Shown piece by piece: positions 24,343-32,675 of a DNA stretch of 64,000 bases. Source of the DNA: Acetobacterium wieringae (GTDB lineage: Bacteria; Bacillota; Clostridia; Eubacteriales; Eubacteriaceae); NCBI RefSeq assembly GCF_001766835.1, contig NZ_LKEU01000050.1, positions 62,001-126,000 on the forward strand, in the 5' to 3' direction. The notes below the pieces were generated by a model. The model ran no database searches. It worked only from the letters and a program-made list of their open reading frames with translations, and was not told where the DNA came from. A program made the translations under genes and the position numbers. How positions within the stretch are numbered: the stretch's first letter is position 1; each line of letters opens with the position of its first letter.

Positions 24343-24531
24343 CTAATAGTCATTTCGCCGATTTGAAAGCCTTTCAAGGGAAGCCGCAACACTTTTTAAA
24401 TAGATCGATATTTCTTCAATTTTCACTTTGAAATAAAATACAAACATGATGCCTGACATCAAAAAAAAGATCAGTAATATCGGGATGATACTCCAGGCCA
24501 CACCGGCCATACTATTTATAAATTGATTCAT
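24343..24531 (-). CDS. Small single-pass membrane protein
   Basis: Unrecognised 62-residue protein. One hydrophobic helix (WSIIPILLIFFLMSGIMFVF, residues ~13-33) is followed by a charged amphipathic tail (VKIEEISIYLKSVAASLERL) that could form a short coiled coil. GGAGG lies five bases before the chosen ATG. It lies 22 bp from the glyA start and shares its promoter, so it is a likely leader cistron of glyA. Similar small helix-plus-coiled-coil proteins are common in Firmicutes with no known role. Confidence 0.6.
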   Translation of the reverse strand: MNQFINSMAGVAWSIIPILLIFFLMSGIMFVFYFKVKIEEISIYLKSVAASLERLSNRRNDY

Positions 24532-24550
24532 ATCGTCCTCCATTAGGCCG

Positions 24551-24571
24551 CTGTCTTTCTATGAAAGACAG
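24551..24571 (-). promoter_or_regulatory. Leader hairpin of the glyA transcript
   Basis: Perfect 9-bp stem CTGTCTTTC / GAAAGACAG with a 3-base loop, about ten bases before the ribosome site of the 62-residue ORF. It could mask or protect translation start. Confidence 0.5.
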
Positions 24572-24593
24572 TTGTACGGCAATAACATTTACT

Positions 24594-24621
24594 ATTGTAA
24601 CATTAAATTCTGATAATGCAA
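24594..24621 (-). promoter_or_regulatory. Promoter of the small membrane ORF and glyA
   Basis: TTGCAT, 16-bp spacer, TGT-TACAAT (extended -10) on the minus strand, directly before the leader hairpin. Confidence 0.55.
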
Positions 24622-24753
24622 TACACATTCCATCATTTTTTGTGATTTGTTTTATGGTTTGGAAAATAAGGACCGCTTAGCAATCGTGGCCAATCCCGAA
24701 AGTCCTAACCATGATTCCAAAAGCTAACACTATATGTGCAGATGTTTTTCTGA

Positions 24754-25191
24754 CTATTCTACCACTTCAATGGTATCCCCTGCTTTGATAACGCCACCTT
24801 CGAGGATAATGGTAAAGATACCTTCTCTTGGCATTACGCAATCGCCGACCTGTTGGGCGATTTCACATCCGGCATGGCATTCTTTGCCAATCTGGGTCAC
24901 TTCCTGCAGGGTTTCGCCGATTCTTAGCTTTGTTCCCACCGGCAGTTCATAGACGCAGATGCCTTCAGTCGTAATGTTTTCAGCAAAATTACCGGCACAT
25001 AGTCCCGCTGCGCCCATGGCGATCATCTTATCAATACTCTCCTGTCCCAACAAACTGACCTGACGATGCCATTTTCCGGCGTGGGCATCACCCTCCAGTC
25101 CAAAATCCTTTATAAAATTCCCGACCGAAATCGGTTTTTTCATGACACCTTTTGTTTCGCTAATATTAATTGCTATTACTTTTCCACTCAT
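24754..25191 (-). CDS. MOSC domain protein
   Basis: Small MOSC-domain protein (145 residues), a fold linked to molybdenum-cofactor sulfuration and binding. Family blocks are GDAHAGKWHRQVSLLGQESI near residue 35, GLCAGNFAENITTEG and GKECHAGCEIAQ, the last bearing conserved cysteines. It is the last gene of the minus-strand cofactor operon and lies 20 bp after moaC. In anaerobes this stand-alone form is commonly next to moaC and mog. Its precise role is unknown; delivery or modification of the pterin cofactor is inferred. Confidence 0.9.
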   Translation of the reverse strand: MSGKVIAINISETKGVMKKPISVGNFIKDFGLEGDAHAGKWHRQVSLLGQESIDKMIAMGAAGLCAGNFAENITTEGICVYELPVGTKLRIGETLQEVTQIGKECHAGCEIAQQVGDCVMPREGIFTIILEGGVIKAGDTIEVVE

Positions 25192-25211
25192 GTTTTTTCT
25201 CCTATTAAATT

Positions 25212-25718
25212 TTATTGATGGTTGGGATTTATAAACTCACCGGATTTGCCACCGGTTTTTTTAGCCAGATAAATCGCTTCAATGGTCATTTCTTTGTCGA
25301 CTGCTTTGCACATGTCATAAATGGTCAGGGCAGCCACTGAAACCGCTGTTAGGGCTTCCATTTCCACCCCGGTCTGACCGGTGTTTTTAACCACGGCTTC
25401 GATTAGAATTCGGGAATTTGCCTCATCAATTTGAAAATTAATGTCACTGCCGGAAATAAATATATTATGACACATCGGGATCAGATCAGCCGTTCGTTTA
25501 ACACCCATAATTCCAGCAACCTGAGCCACTCCCAGAACATCGCCTTTTTTCATCTGGCCGTCGATGATTTTTTTAAGAGTCGCTTTTTTCATACTGATGG
25601 CTCCTCTGGCAACGGCCATTCGTTCGGAGCTTTTTTTCTCGCTGACATCCACCATTTTACTGCGGCCCGCCTCATTAAAATGAGTGAACTCGACGATCTC
25701 TTTATCCATTTCGTCCAT
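25212..25718 (-). CDS. moaC: Cyclic pyranopterin monophosphate synthase MoaC
   Basis: Converts the MoaA product to cyclic pyranopterin monophosphate, the second step of molybdopterin synthesis. 168 residues. The conserved MoaC blocks are visible: KATLKKIIDGQMKKGDVLGV, KRTADLIPMCHNI with the active-site His-Asn, and TGVEMEALTAVSVAALTIYD with MCKA. The chosen ATG follows GGAGG by five bases and lies a few bases after the moaA stop region, so the two are coupled. A slightly longer in-frame ATG start would place the ribosome site inside the gene. Confidence 0.96.
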   Translation of the reverse strand: MDEMDKEIVEFTHFNEAGRSKMVDVSEKKSSERMAVARGAISMKKATLKKIIDGQMKKGDVLGVAQVAGIMGVKRTADLIPMCHNIFISGSDINFQIDEANSRILIEAVVKNTGQTGVEMEALTAVSVAALTIYDMCKAVDKEMTIEAIYLAKKTGGKSGEFINPNHQ

Positions 25719-25719
25719 A

Positions 25720-26679
25720 TCATCCTCCAATTTCGTTCATATTTCTTAGTAACTGCTTTTCATGTTCATTAATATGATGCTTTTCCGGTTTTTTATTAAT
25801 CGCCTGTAAGAGAATTTCTTTATAGGTCATTCCGGCTTGATGCAGCGCCACCAGGTCAATTTCGAAGTCTGAATGGAGGCAGGGTTTAATTTTACCATCG
25901 GTGGTCACCCTAATCCGGTTACATTCGCTGCAAAAATGCTTACTGATGGGATTAATCAGACCGACTCTCCCCTTGGCTCCGGGCAGCTGGTAATACTCTG
26001 CCGGTCCGGTTTTGTCCGGGATCAGTAGTGGTGTTAACGCGGGCACGCGCTTTAGCACCTCATCATTGGAAAGGTATTTATTTTCTGCAAAACCGCTGGA
26101 TTCACCCAGCGGCATCAGTTCAATAAACCGCACATAAACGCCTTCGTCCCGGGTATAATTGACAAAGCTTTCAATTTCATCGTCATTAAACCCCTTGATC
26201 AGCACCGTGTTGATTTTAATGGGATGCATTCCCGCTGCCTTGGCGGCGGCAATCCCGGCAAAAACATCTTCCAGGTGCCCCCACCGGGTAATCTCATGAA
26301 ATTTGGCCGGATCAAAGGTGTCCAGACTGATATTCACCCGGTTTAAGCCTGCCGCTTTTAAATCTTTGGCGTATTTCGGCAAGAGAATCCCATTGGTGGT
26401 CATAGTGAGATCCTCAATCCCGGGAATCTCGCCAATTCTTCTGACCAAATCAACAATCCCATGGCGCACCAGCGGTTCTCCGCCAGTTAAGCGAATCTTA
26501 TTAACCCCCAGGGACACCCCAGCTTTAATCAGATCCAGAATTTCTTCAAAGGACAAATTCTTCTGATGCGGATGTTTCTCAATTCCCTCCTCCGGCATGC
26601 AGTAAACACATCTTAAATTGCATAAATCGGTGATGGAAATACGCATGTAATTTATTTTTCTTCCATAATGATCCTTCAT
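25720..26679 (-). CDS. moaA: GTP 3',8-cyclase MoaA
   Basis: Radical-SAM enzyme for the first step of molybdopterin synthesis. The N-terminal cluster motif is CNLRCVYC (CxxxCxxC with the preceding C) near residues 20-27, RLTGGEPL follows, and the C-terminal substrate-side cluster is in CSECNRIRVTTDGKIKPC. 319 residues, the usual length, but with a slightly unusual C-terminus: it lacks the classical double-glycine tail and ends RNMNEIGG, which does finish in Gly-Gly. It is directly followed by moaC. Confidence 0.97.
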   Translation of the reverse strand: MKDHYGRKINYMRISITDLCNLRCVYCMPEEGIEKHPHQKNLSFEEILDLIKAGVSLGVNKIRLTGGEPLVRHGIVDLVRRIGEIPGIEDLTMTTNGILLPKYAKDLKAAGLNRVNISLDTFDPAKFHEITRWGHLEDVFAGIAAAKAAGMHPIKINTVLIKGFNDDEIESFVNYTRDEGVYVRFIELMPLGESSGFAENKYLSNDEVLKRVPALTPLLIPDKTGPAEYYQLPGAKGRVGLINPISKHFCSECNRIRVTTDGKIKPCLHSDFEIDLVALHQAGMTYKEILLQAINKKPEKHHINEHEKQLLRNMNEIGG

Positions 26680-26705
26680 CTGTTTCCTGCTTTCTCCCCT
26701 GATGT

Positions 26706-28646
26706 CTAGGGTTTAACGATTTCTCCCGGCTGCTCCAGTTCATATCCCCCCAGCCGTTTTAGTGCTTCTCTGAATTGTTCTGATTTAAGTACCTTGATAA
26801 ATATCTGCACCCGGGGATCGTCCAGATTTTCTTTTAAAATAACAAAATCATAGGCTTCATCACCAATCGGGATAAAATCCAGTTCCATCATATTAGCGGC
26901 CGATAAAACCCCGATCCCGACATCGCAGGAACCGGACGCAACCGCCGAAGCCACCATCATATGGGTGTTCATTTCCCGGCTATAGCCTAAAATCTGATTG
27001 GCATTGAGCTGCTTTTGTTTTAATAAGTAATCCAACAATACCCGGGTACCTGAGCCCCGCTGCCGATTGACGAAACTGATATCTGGTCGGATCAGGTCGG
27101 TAATTCCCTGAATATTTTTGGGATTGCCTTTGGGTATAATCATCCCCTGGGTTCGTTTAACCCCTTTAATCAACACGACCCCCTCGTCAGCCAGATAACG
27201 CTTTAAATAGGAGAGATTATATATCCCGGTTTGTTCATCCAGCAAATGAATCGGGGCAATATGGCACTCACCTTTTTTGATTGCCATAATCCCACCCAGA
27301 CTACCCACATGGGCCGAAGACAAGTTTACCAGTTCTTTGTTTTGATGAATGATATTGGCAACGATATCCATCAATACATCGTGACTGCCAATCGAAACCA
27401 GGGTATTTTCAATTTCTTCCCGGGGTCGCATCAGAATCAGCTCGACCTCTTCCCCGGCTTCATAACCTTCGACATTTTTGGGAATCTTCAAAATACCGTC
27501 AGCATTGACCAGTGACATGGTCACCCCTGCGCCCCGATCCAGCGGCGTAGCCACAAAGCGCTGATTGACCCGACCACATTTCATCCGGACAAACTCCAGA
27601 TACTTAAGCGACGACATCAGACGTTTTGAAAGCACTGCTTTGATGGTGACTCCCTCCGTCAGGATCTGATGGTTAAAGGCCAGAATTACCGGTTTAACAA
27701 AGCTTTCAAAGACAAAATAGGCAGAGACCGGATAGCCGGGAATCCCGATCACCGGTTTTCCCTGAATCATCCCCAACACCACGGGTTTTCCCGGTTTAAT
27801 GGCGACGCCGTGAACCACTACTTCACCCAGTTCTGCAATCAGCTTGCGGGTGTAGTCTTCGGTTCCGGCTGAGGAACCAGCGGAAATCAGCACCACATCA
27901 TTTTCATCAACAGCTTTAATGATCGCCTTTTTGATCACCTCGTAGTCATCCTGTACTGTCGGGTAACGTCGGGCTTTGCCGCCATATTCTTTGACCAGCC
28001 CCGCAAACATATGGGTATTGGAATCAATTATTTTTCCTACCGCCATCGCTTCCCCGGCTTCCACCAGTTCGGTACCGGTGGGAATAATCCCCACCCGGGG
28101 TTTGTCCATCACTTCAATCTCCGTAATGCCGCCAGCTAGCAGGGCCCCCAGATCGATTGGGCGAACCCGGTGAAAAGCCGGGATAATCAACTCTCCGGCA
28201 ACGATATCTTCACCAATTGGCCGGACATTCTGCCACAACGAAACCGGATTGTTGATGCTGACTTCATTATCACTTTTTATGATCACATCCTCAATCATCA
28301 CCACCGCATTGTAGGGATCAGCAATTACATCGCCAGTATCGACAAAATTAAAATCGCTTCCTTTTATCAACGTCCGGGGATGACGTTCGTCCACGCCAAT
28401 CATCGCCATCGCTTCGACACAGATGCCATCCATGGCCGAGGCATTATAATAGGGCGATGAAATTTTCGCAAAAACTGGCTCTTTCGTCACCCAGCCCTGG
28501 GCTTCGATGACGGGTAGAACACGGCCTTTTTGATGCGCTTCGGCAAAGGATAATAAGGCCAGATACTTCGTCACTGCCAGATTGAGATCTTCATTTTTTA
28601 AATATAAATTCCGTTCGTCTTTTTTTCCGGTATTTTCAGTATTCAT
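26706..28646 (-). CDS. MoeA-like molybdopterin protein fused to a periplasmic-binding-protein-like domain
   Basis: Fusion of 646 residues. Residues ~1-410 are a MoeA domain (PYYNASAMDGICV, PTGTELVEAGEAM, SAGSSAGTEDYT, IKPGKPVVLG and GIPGYPVSAYF). Residues ~425-640 are a type-2 periplasmic-binding-protein fold without signal peptide (SIGSHDVLMDIVANII, RPDISFVNRQRGSGTRVLLD). This MoeA-PBP architecture is known in anaerobes and archaea. The cytoplasmic binding domain may hold molybdate or tungstate for insertion. It lies between moeA and moaA; with a separate moeA present, the two could serve tungsten and molybdenum respectively, which is inference. Confidence 0.93.
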   Translation of the reverse strand: MNTENTGKKDERNLYLKNEDLNLAVTKYLALLSFAEAHQKGRVLPVIEAQGWVTKEPVFAKISSPYYNASAMDGICVEAMAMIGVDERHPRTLIKGSDFNFVDTGDVIADPYNAVVMIEDVIIKSDNEVSINNPVSLWQNVRPIGEDIVAGELIIPAFHRVRPIDLGALLAGGITEIEVMDKPRVGIIPTGTELVEAGEAMAVGKIIDSNTHMFAGLVKEYGGKARRYPTVQDDYEVIKKAIIKAVDENDVVLISAGSSAGTEDYTRKLIAELGEVVVHGVAIKPGKPVVLGMIQGKPVIGIPGYPVSAYFVFESFVKPVILAFNHQILTEGVTIKAVLSKRLMSSLKYLEFVRMKCGRVNQRFVATPLDRGAGVTMSLVNADGILKIPKNVEGYEAGEEVELILMRPREEIENTLVSIGSHDVLMDIVANIIHQNKELVNLSSAHVGSLGGIMAIKKGECHIAPIHLLDEQTGIYNLSYLKRYLADEGVVLIKGVKRTQGMIIPKGNPKNIQGITDLIRPDISFVNRQRGSGTRVLLDYLLKQKQLNANQILGYSREMNTHMMVASAVASGSCDVGIGVLSAANMMELDFIPIGDEAYDFVILKENLDDPRVQIFIKVLKSEQFREALKRLGGYELEQPGEIVKP

Positions 28647-28689
28647 TATTCCCTCCAGTTCAGATCTAAGTAGTCAGTCTACGAGCTTT

Positions 28690-29913
28690 TTAAAACAGGG
28701 TTACCAAAACCTGATCGCCAGTATTTTTTCCTTCTTCGTTTTCGGTAATTTCAATATAACCGTCAGAATACGCTAACAGCGTAATCATTCCCGATTTACC
28801 GTGAGTAGGCCGGACTTCGATGCCATTTTCAGTCTTTTTGATGGCCACGGTCTGGAAAGTTCGTCGGCCCGGGGCAGCATGAACATTTTCCGTAAGCACC
28901 CCCTGGACGGTCAGATCGTTTACACTATCCTGTCCATAATACAAGCGCATAAATTCCTGTAGTACGATCATCATCACCATAATAGCGGCGGCTGGCTGGC
29001 CCGGTAAACCGATTACCGGTTTTTGCGAAACGGTTCCCAAAATCGTCGGTTTTCCCGGTTTAACTGCCAGACCATGGAGCAGCACCTGTCCCAGCCCATC
29101 AATGACCTGAACGGTATAATCCTTTTCGCCCATCGAACTGCCACCAGAAAGGATCACCATCTCGCCGTTTTCGATGCCCTTTTGCACGGCTAAGCGAATC
29201 TCCTCGCGGTCATCTCTGGCGTAGGCGGTTGAGATGACCGCGGCGCCCAAACGTGTTGCCACCGCTGCCAGCGCCGGGGTGTTAATGTCAATCACTTCCC
29301 CAGGTTTAGGTGTTTCACCAGGCCGAATGATTTCATCACCAGTGGAAATAATGCTGATCCGGGGACGCTTAAAAACCTCGATCTGCAAATAACCCAAAGC
29401 TGATAAAACGCCGATGTCCTGAGGTCTTAACTGATGGCCCCGGGAAAAAACCAGTTCCCCCTTTCTGATGTCATCACCAATTTGCATCATGTTTTCATTG
29501 GCACCGGCATTGGTGTAAATGGCCAGGTCTTTTTCTCCCAGTTTTTCAGTATACTCAATCATAATCATGGCTTCAGTACCGGCTGGTACCATCCCCCCAG
29601 TTGGAACATAGAAGGTTTCACCCTGGTTAAGGCGCTCGGCGGTTTCTTTGCCCATCTGGACTTCTCCGGCGATTCTTAAAAAGCCCGGTATGGCCTGGGA
29701 CGCTCCTTGAACGTCGGTTAGTTTCACCGCATACCCATCAACCACGGATCGATCAAAGTGCGGAACATCGATAGTCGATACAAGATCAGCCGCCAGTATC
29801 CGCCCTAATCCATGGCTTAAATCAATGGTTTCATTCTCTAGCGCGATATCTATAAATGACTCATTGATAATTTTTTTCATCTCATCAATGGTTTTTACTT
29901 TTAATAACTCCAT
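28690..29913 (-). CDS. moeA: Molybdopterin molybdotransferase MoeA
   Basis: Inserts molybdate (or tungstate) into adenylylated molybdopterin. The 407 residues carry the MoeA blocks VPHFDRSVVDGYAVK, IISTGDEIIRPGETPKPGEV, LSGGSSMGEKDYT, LAVKPGKPTILG and GLPGQPAAAIMV, with the C-terminal domain IV at ~340-405. The start chosen has AAGGAG upstream; in-frame codons further upstream read through a probable promoter and are excluded. First gene of the minus-strand cofactor operon, with a second MoeA-type fusion right after it. Divergent from the HesA/MoeB-like gene. Confidence 0.95.
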   Translation of the reverse strand: MELLKVKTIDEMKKIINESFIDIALENETIDLSHGLGRILAADLVSTIDVPHFDRSVVDGYAVKLTDVQGASQAIPGFLRIAGEVQMGKETAERLNQGETFYVPTGGMVPAGTEAMIMIEYTEKLGEKDLAIYTNAGANENMMQIGDDIRKGELVFSRGHQLRPQDIGVLSALGYLQIEVFKRPRISIISTGDEIIRPGETPKPGEVIDINTPALAAVATRLGAAVISTAYARDDREEIRLAVQKGIENGEMVILSGGSSMGEKDYTVQVIDGLGQVLLHGLAVKPGKPTILGTVSQKPVIGLPGQPAAAIMVMMIVLQEFMRLYYGQDSVNDLTVQGVLTENVHAAPGRRTFQTVAIKKTENGIEVRPTHGKSGMITLLAYSDGYIEITENEEGKNTGDQVLVTLF

Positions 29914-29959
29914 TTTTTTCTCCTTACCGACCATTTTTTTCATTCGGTGTCTGCTTTCT

Positions 29960-29988
29960 ATTCTAACGATTATTGTCAGAAAAAACAA
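29960..29988 (-). promoter_or_regulatory. Probable promoter of the moeA-moaA-moaC operon
   Basis: TTGTTT, 17-bp spacer, TAGAAT on the minus strand, about 45 bp before moeA. Confidence 0.45.
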
Positions 29989-30022
29989 TATCAATTCAAG
30001 ACTTTAATTTTTCGTTAAAAAT

Positions 30023-30031
30023 TGTTATACT
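30023..30031 (+). promoter_or_regulatory. Extended -10 for the HesA/MoeB-like and mog genes
   Basis: TGT-TATACT about 40 bp before the HesA-like start; the -35 (TTTAAT) is weak. Confidence 0.4.
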
Positions 30032-30070
30032 AAAATGAATAGTTTTTATTGGACTTAAGGAGGTGGCGCA

Positions 30071-30745
30071 ATGTCACGTTATGAACGCAATTTTCCAGCT
30101 TTTTCCGAACAGGACTTTGAGCGCATTCAACATGCCACAATTTGTATCGTCGGCTGTGGCGGTTTGGGGGGCTATATCATTGAGATGCTGGCCCGAGTCG
30201 GGATCGGTTCACTGATTTTGATTGATGGTGATGTCTTTGAAGATTCCAACCAGAACCGCCAGATTTTCTCAACCGAGAAAAATATTGGCACCCCCAAAGC
30301 TAAAGCGGCAGCAGCCCGGGTCAAGTTGATCAATAAAGAAGTGACGACCACCTATTATCACGATTTTCTCGACGAGGAAAACGGTTTTTCCTTGATTGGC
30401 GATGCCGATCTGGTGATGGATGCTCTGGATAATGTACCAGCCCGGCTGACCCTCCAGACCTTGTGTAAGGAAAAGAACATCCCCCTGATCCACGGTGCCA
30501 TCGGCGGCTGGTTTGCCCAGATCACCACCGTTTTTCCGGAAGATGATACCCTGTCCCGACTCTATGTCGGTGAAAAAGAATACGACTCCAAGGCTCTGGG
30601 CAACCCATCCTTTACTCCGGCTCTGGCAGCATCGCTACAGGTATCTGAAGCCTTGAAAGTCCTAACCGGCAAAGAAGAAATTTTGCGAAACAAACTGTTA
30701 TATATCGATTTATTGGCCAATGACTTTTTTACATTTAATATTTAG
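30071..30745 (+). CDS. HesA/MoeB/ThiF-family adenylyltransferase
   Basis: E1-like enzyme that adenylates the C-terminus of a ubiquitin-like sulfur carrier (MoaD or ThiS). 224 residues with the nucleotide-binding loop CIVGCGGLGGYIIEMLAR, the acidic/arginine motif DGDVFEDSNQNRQIF, the lysine of GTPKAKAAAARVK, and DLVMDALDNVPAR. The Cys-x-x-Cys zinc motifs of MoeB are not seen, so it is of the shorter HesA-like type. It shares a transcript with mog and is divergent from moeA, so a role in molybdopterin synthesis is likely. No MoaD, MoaE or ThiS gene is present in the window. GGAGG lies upstream of the ATG. Confidence 0.88.
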   Translation: MSRYERNFPAFSEQDFERIQHATICIVGCGGLGGYIIEMLARVGIGSLILIDGDVFEDSNQNRQIFSTEKNIGTPKAKAAAARVKLINKEVTTTYYHDFLDEENGFSLIGDADLVMDALDNVPARLTLQTLCKEKNIPLIHGAIGGWFAQITTVFPEDDTLSRLYVGEKEYDSKALGNPSFTPALAASLQVSEALKVLTGKEEILRNKLLYIDLLANDFFTFNI

Positions 30746-30754
30746 GAGGAAAAC

Positions 30755-31258
30755 ATGTATCGAACTGGAATAATGACCTTAAGTGATCTGGGCTCGAAGG
30801 GCCAACGGGAAGACAAAAGCGGTCCGATGATTGCTACGATGCTGGCCGAAACCAAACTTTATGAGGTAGTCAAAACCATCATTCTTCCGGATGATCTGGA
30901 CACCATTAAAGCTGCCCTGATAACCTGGGCCGATGAAGACCATCTGGATCTGATTCTGACTACCGGAGGCACCGGCTTTTCCGGACGGGACTGGACCCCG
31001 GAGGCCACCATTGCCGTCTGTGACCGGATGACTCCCGGCATCCCCGAAGCGATGCGTTATCACAGCCTGCAGATCACCCCCAAAGCAATGCTCAGCCGCA
31101 GTGCCGCCGGTATCCGCAAGCAAACCCTGATCATCAACCTCCCCGGCAGCCCCAAAGCCGTCAAAGAAAACCTTGAAGCCATTCTGCCAGCCCTGGATCA
31201 CGGCCTGGAGATGCTCCAGAGCAGTGGCTCCGCCAATTGCGCCGAACCCATCAAATAA
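30755..31258 (+). CDS. mog: Molybdopterin adenylyltransferase (MogA/MoaB family)
   Basis: Adenylates molybdopterin so that MoeA can insert the metal. 167 residues; MogA/MoaB signatures are ILTTGGTGFSGRDWTPEAT, followed by GIPEAMRYHSL, SRSAAGIRKQTLIINLPGSP and the C-terminal ILPALDHGLEML. It starts nine bases after the HesA-like gene with AGGAGG upstream and is followed by a strong terminator, so it ends a two-gene operon. Confidence 0.94.
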   Translation: MYRTGIMTLSDLGSKGQREDKSGPMIATMLAETKLYEVVKTIILPDDLDTIKAALITWADEDHLDLILTTGGTGFSGRDWTPEATIAVCDRMTPGIPEAMRYHSLQITPKAMLSRSAAGIRKQTLIINLPGSPKAVKENLEAILPALDHGLEMLQSSGSANCAEPIK

Positions 31259-31262
31259 CCTA

Positions 31263-31305
31263 AAAAAGCGTATCTCCCCATCTGGTGAGATACGCTTTTT
31301 ACTGT
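31263..31305. terminator. Bidirectional terminator after mog
   Basis: Stem GCGTATCTC / GAGATACGC, with A6 before and T5 after, so it works for mog on plus and for the PC4-like gene on minus. Confidence 0.85.
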
Positions 31306-31312
31306 TTATTTC

Positions 31313-31534
31313 CTAAAGTTCCATACCGTTTAAGATATCACGCAATTGAACCAGCTCATCAGCAGTCAACGTGATGCCCTTACGCATTTTTTCGTGATCT
31401 GCATTCCAATCCCGGATATCATACTTGGGGTCCCGTTCATTCCAGCTAACCAAATTCAGCTCTTTCTGCCAACCACTGGGCAACTCGCTGAGAACACCGA
31501 TTTCTTCTACAACTTTGAATGTTATTGCTGCCAT
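31313..31534 (-). CDS. YdbC/PC4-like ssDNA-binding protein
   Basis: Small protein of 73 residues matching the YdbC/PC4 family of beta-sheet-plus-helix single-strand binders. It has a beta-rich N-terminal part with ELPSGWQKELNLVSWNER, DPKYDIRDWNADHEKMRKG and a C-terminal helix TADELVQLRDILN. The family is widespread in Firmicutes and is proposed to act in transcription or DNA transactions; no process can be assigned here. It follows the glutaredoxin gene by 12 bp, so the two are co-transcribed. Confidence 0.88.
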   Translation of the reverse strand: MAAITFKVVEEIGVLSELPSGWQKELNLVSWNERDPKYDIRDWNADHEKMRKGITLTADELVQLRDILNGMEL

Positions 31535-31546
31535 CTTAACCTCACC

Positions 31547-31795
31547 TTATAATAATTCATCGAGTTTACCGCTAAACTCAATTTCTTTAAGCTCTGAAAA
31601 ACCACCAACAAATGTCTCCCCTATAAAGACAAAAGGCACCGTATAATGATTGGTCTGATCCTGTAATTGGCGCCGGGTCTGCGCATCATTGTAAATATCA
31701 ATTTCGTTGTACTTCAAACCCTTATCATCCAGAAGTTGTTTGGCGGCTCGACAATAGGGACAGTGGGCCCAAGTATATAATTTAATTTCTTTCAT
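31547..31795 (-). CDS. Glutaredoxin (GrxC-like, CPYC)
   Basis: Thiol-disulfide oxidoreductase of 82 residues. The active site CPYC is at residues ~12-15 (WAHCPYCRAAKQLL), the cis-proline region is TVPFVFIGETFVGG, and the fold length is that of a classical dithiol glutaredoxin. The electron donor (glutathione or, in clostridia, thioredoxin-type systems) is not evident here. It precedes the PC4-like gene in a short operon, a common clostridial pairing with no proven functional tie. Confidence 0.92.
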   Translation of the reverse strand: MKEIKLYTWAHCPYCRAAKQLLDDKGLKYNEIDIYNDAQTRRQLQDQTNHYTVPFVFIGETFVGGFSELKEIEFSGKLDELL

Positions 31796-31886
31796 TTTTC
31801 AGGTCACCTTCCTTTTTAAAAATTTCTATTCCTCTTGAATTTTATCATATTATTTCATTTTAACCCTTATTTCCCAAGTGTCAACA

Positions 31887-31915
31887 AATAATTCTTAAAT
31901 AATTGTAGAATTATT
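31887..31915. repeat. Inverted repeat upstream of upp
   Basis: Perfect arms AATAATTCT / AGAATTATT with an 11-bp spacer, 50 bp before upp. An AT-rich operator or RNA hairpin; no ligand or regulator can be named. Confidence 0.4.
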
Positions 31916-31963
31916 CAGTCAATTATCGTATTATTAATCTATTAACAATAAAAGGAGATTATC

Positions 31964-32593
31964 ATGCAAAATGTAACGATCGTGGATCATCCACTTGTCA
32001 TGCACAAATTGACCCACCTGAGAAAGATGGAAACACCGTCCCGGGAGTTTCGGGAACTGGTGAAAGAACTATCCAGCCTGATGGCCTGGGAGGTTACCAA
32101 GAATTTTCCGCTTAAAGAAATCGAGATTGAAACACCCATCTGCAAAACAACCCAAAAAGTACTGGCCGAAAAAGATGTGGTCATTGTCCCTATTCTACGG
32201 GCAGGTTTGGGCATGGTGGAAGGTTTTACCAACATCATCCCCAAGGCCAAAATCGGTCACATTGGTCTGTACCGTGATCCCGAAACGCTCCAGGCGGTGG
32301 AATACTACAAGAAACTGCCTTCTGATATTGCCGAACGAGAAGCCATAATTGTCGACCCGATGCTGGCCACCGGGGTTTCGGTCATCCATACCATTCGCCT
32401 ATTAAAAGAAGCCAACTGCCCCAATATCAAGGTGGTTCATATTCTGGCCTGCCCGGAAGGGATCAAAGCCGTCACCACCGCTTATCCTGATATCCCGATT
32501 TTTTGCGCTGCCATCGATGATCACTTAAACGACCACGCTTACATTGTGCCTGGTTTAGGTGATGCCGGTGACCGGCTTTTCGGTACCAAGTAA
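31964..32593 (+). CDS. upp: Uracil phosphoribosyltransferase
   Basis: Salvage enzyme that makes UMP from uracil and PRPP. 209 residues with the family landmarks VVIVPILRAGLGMVEGF, the PRPP loop DPMLATGVSVIHTI and the C-terminal uracil-binding GLGDAGDRLFGTK. AAGGAG is upstream of the ATG. It is transcribed alone on the plus strand, with a permease gene of a different family 83 bp downstream; no uraA-like uracil carrier is seen. Confidence 0.97.
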   Translation: MQNVTIVDHPLVMHKLTHLRKMETPSREFRELVKELSSLMAWEVTKNFPLKEIEIETPICKTTQKVLAEKDVVIVPILRAGLGMVEGFTNIIPKAKIGHIGLYRDPETLQAVEYYKKLPSDIAEREAIIVDPMLATGVSVIHTIRLLKEANCPNIKVVHILACPEGIKAVTTAYPDIPIFCAAIDDHLNDHAYIVPGLGDAGDRLFGTK

Positions 32594-32675
32594 ATTTTAA
32601 AATCATTTTTCAGGCAATAAGAAATCACACCAAGGCTTTTACTAATTGTCAGGAATCCAAACCCTGGAGGTTACC

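Noticed and set aside
24321..24392. Longer N-terminus for GlyA
   Set aside because: The in-frame extension covers the end of the small ORF and the ribosome site; the ATG preceded by GGAGG gives the normal GlyA length.
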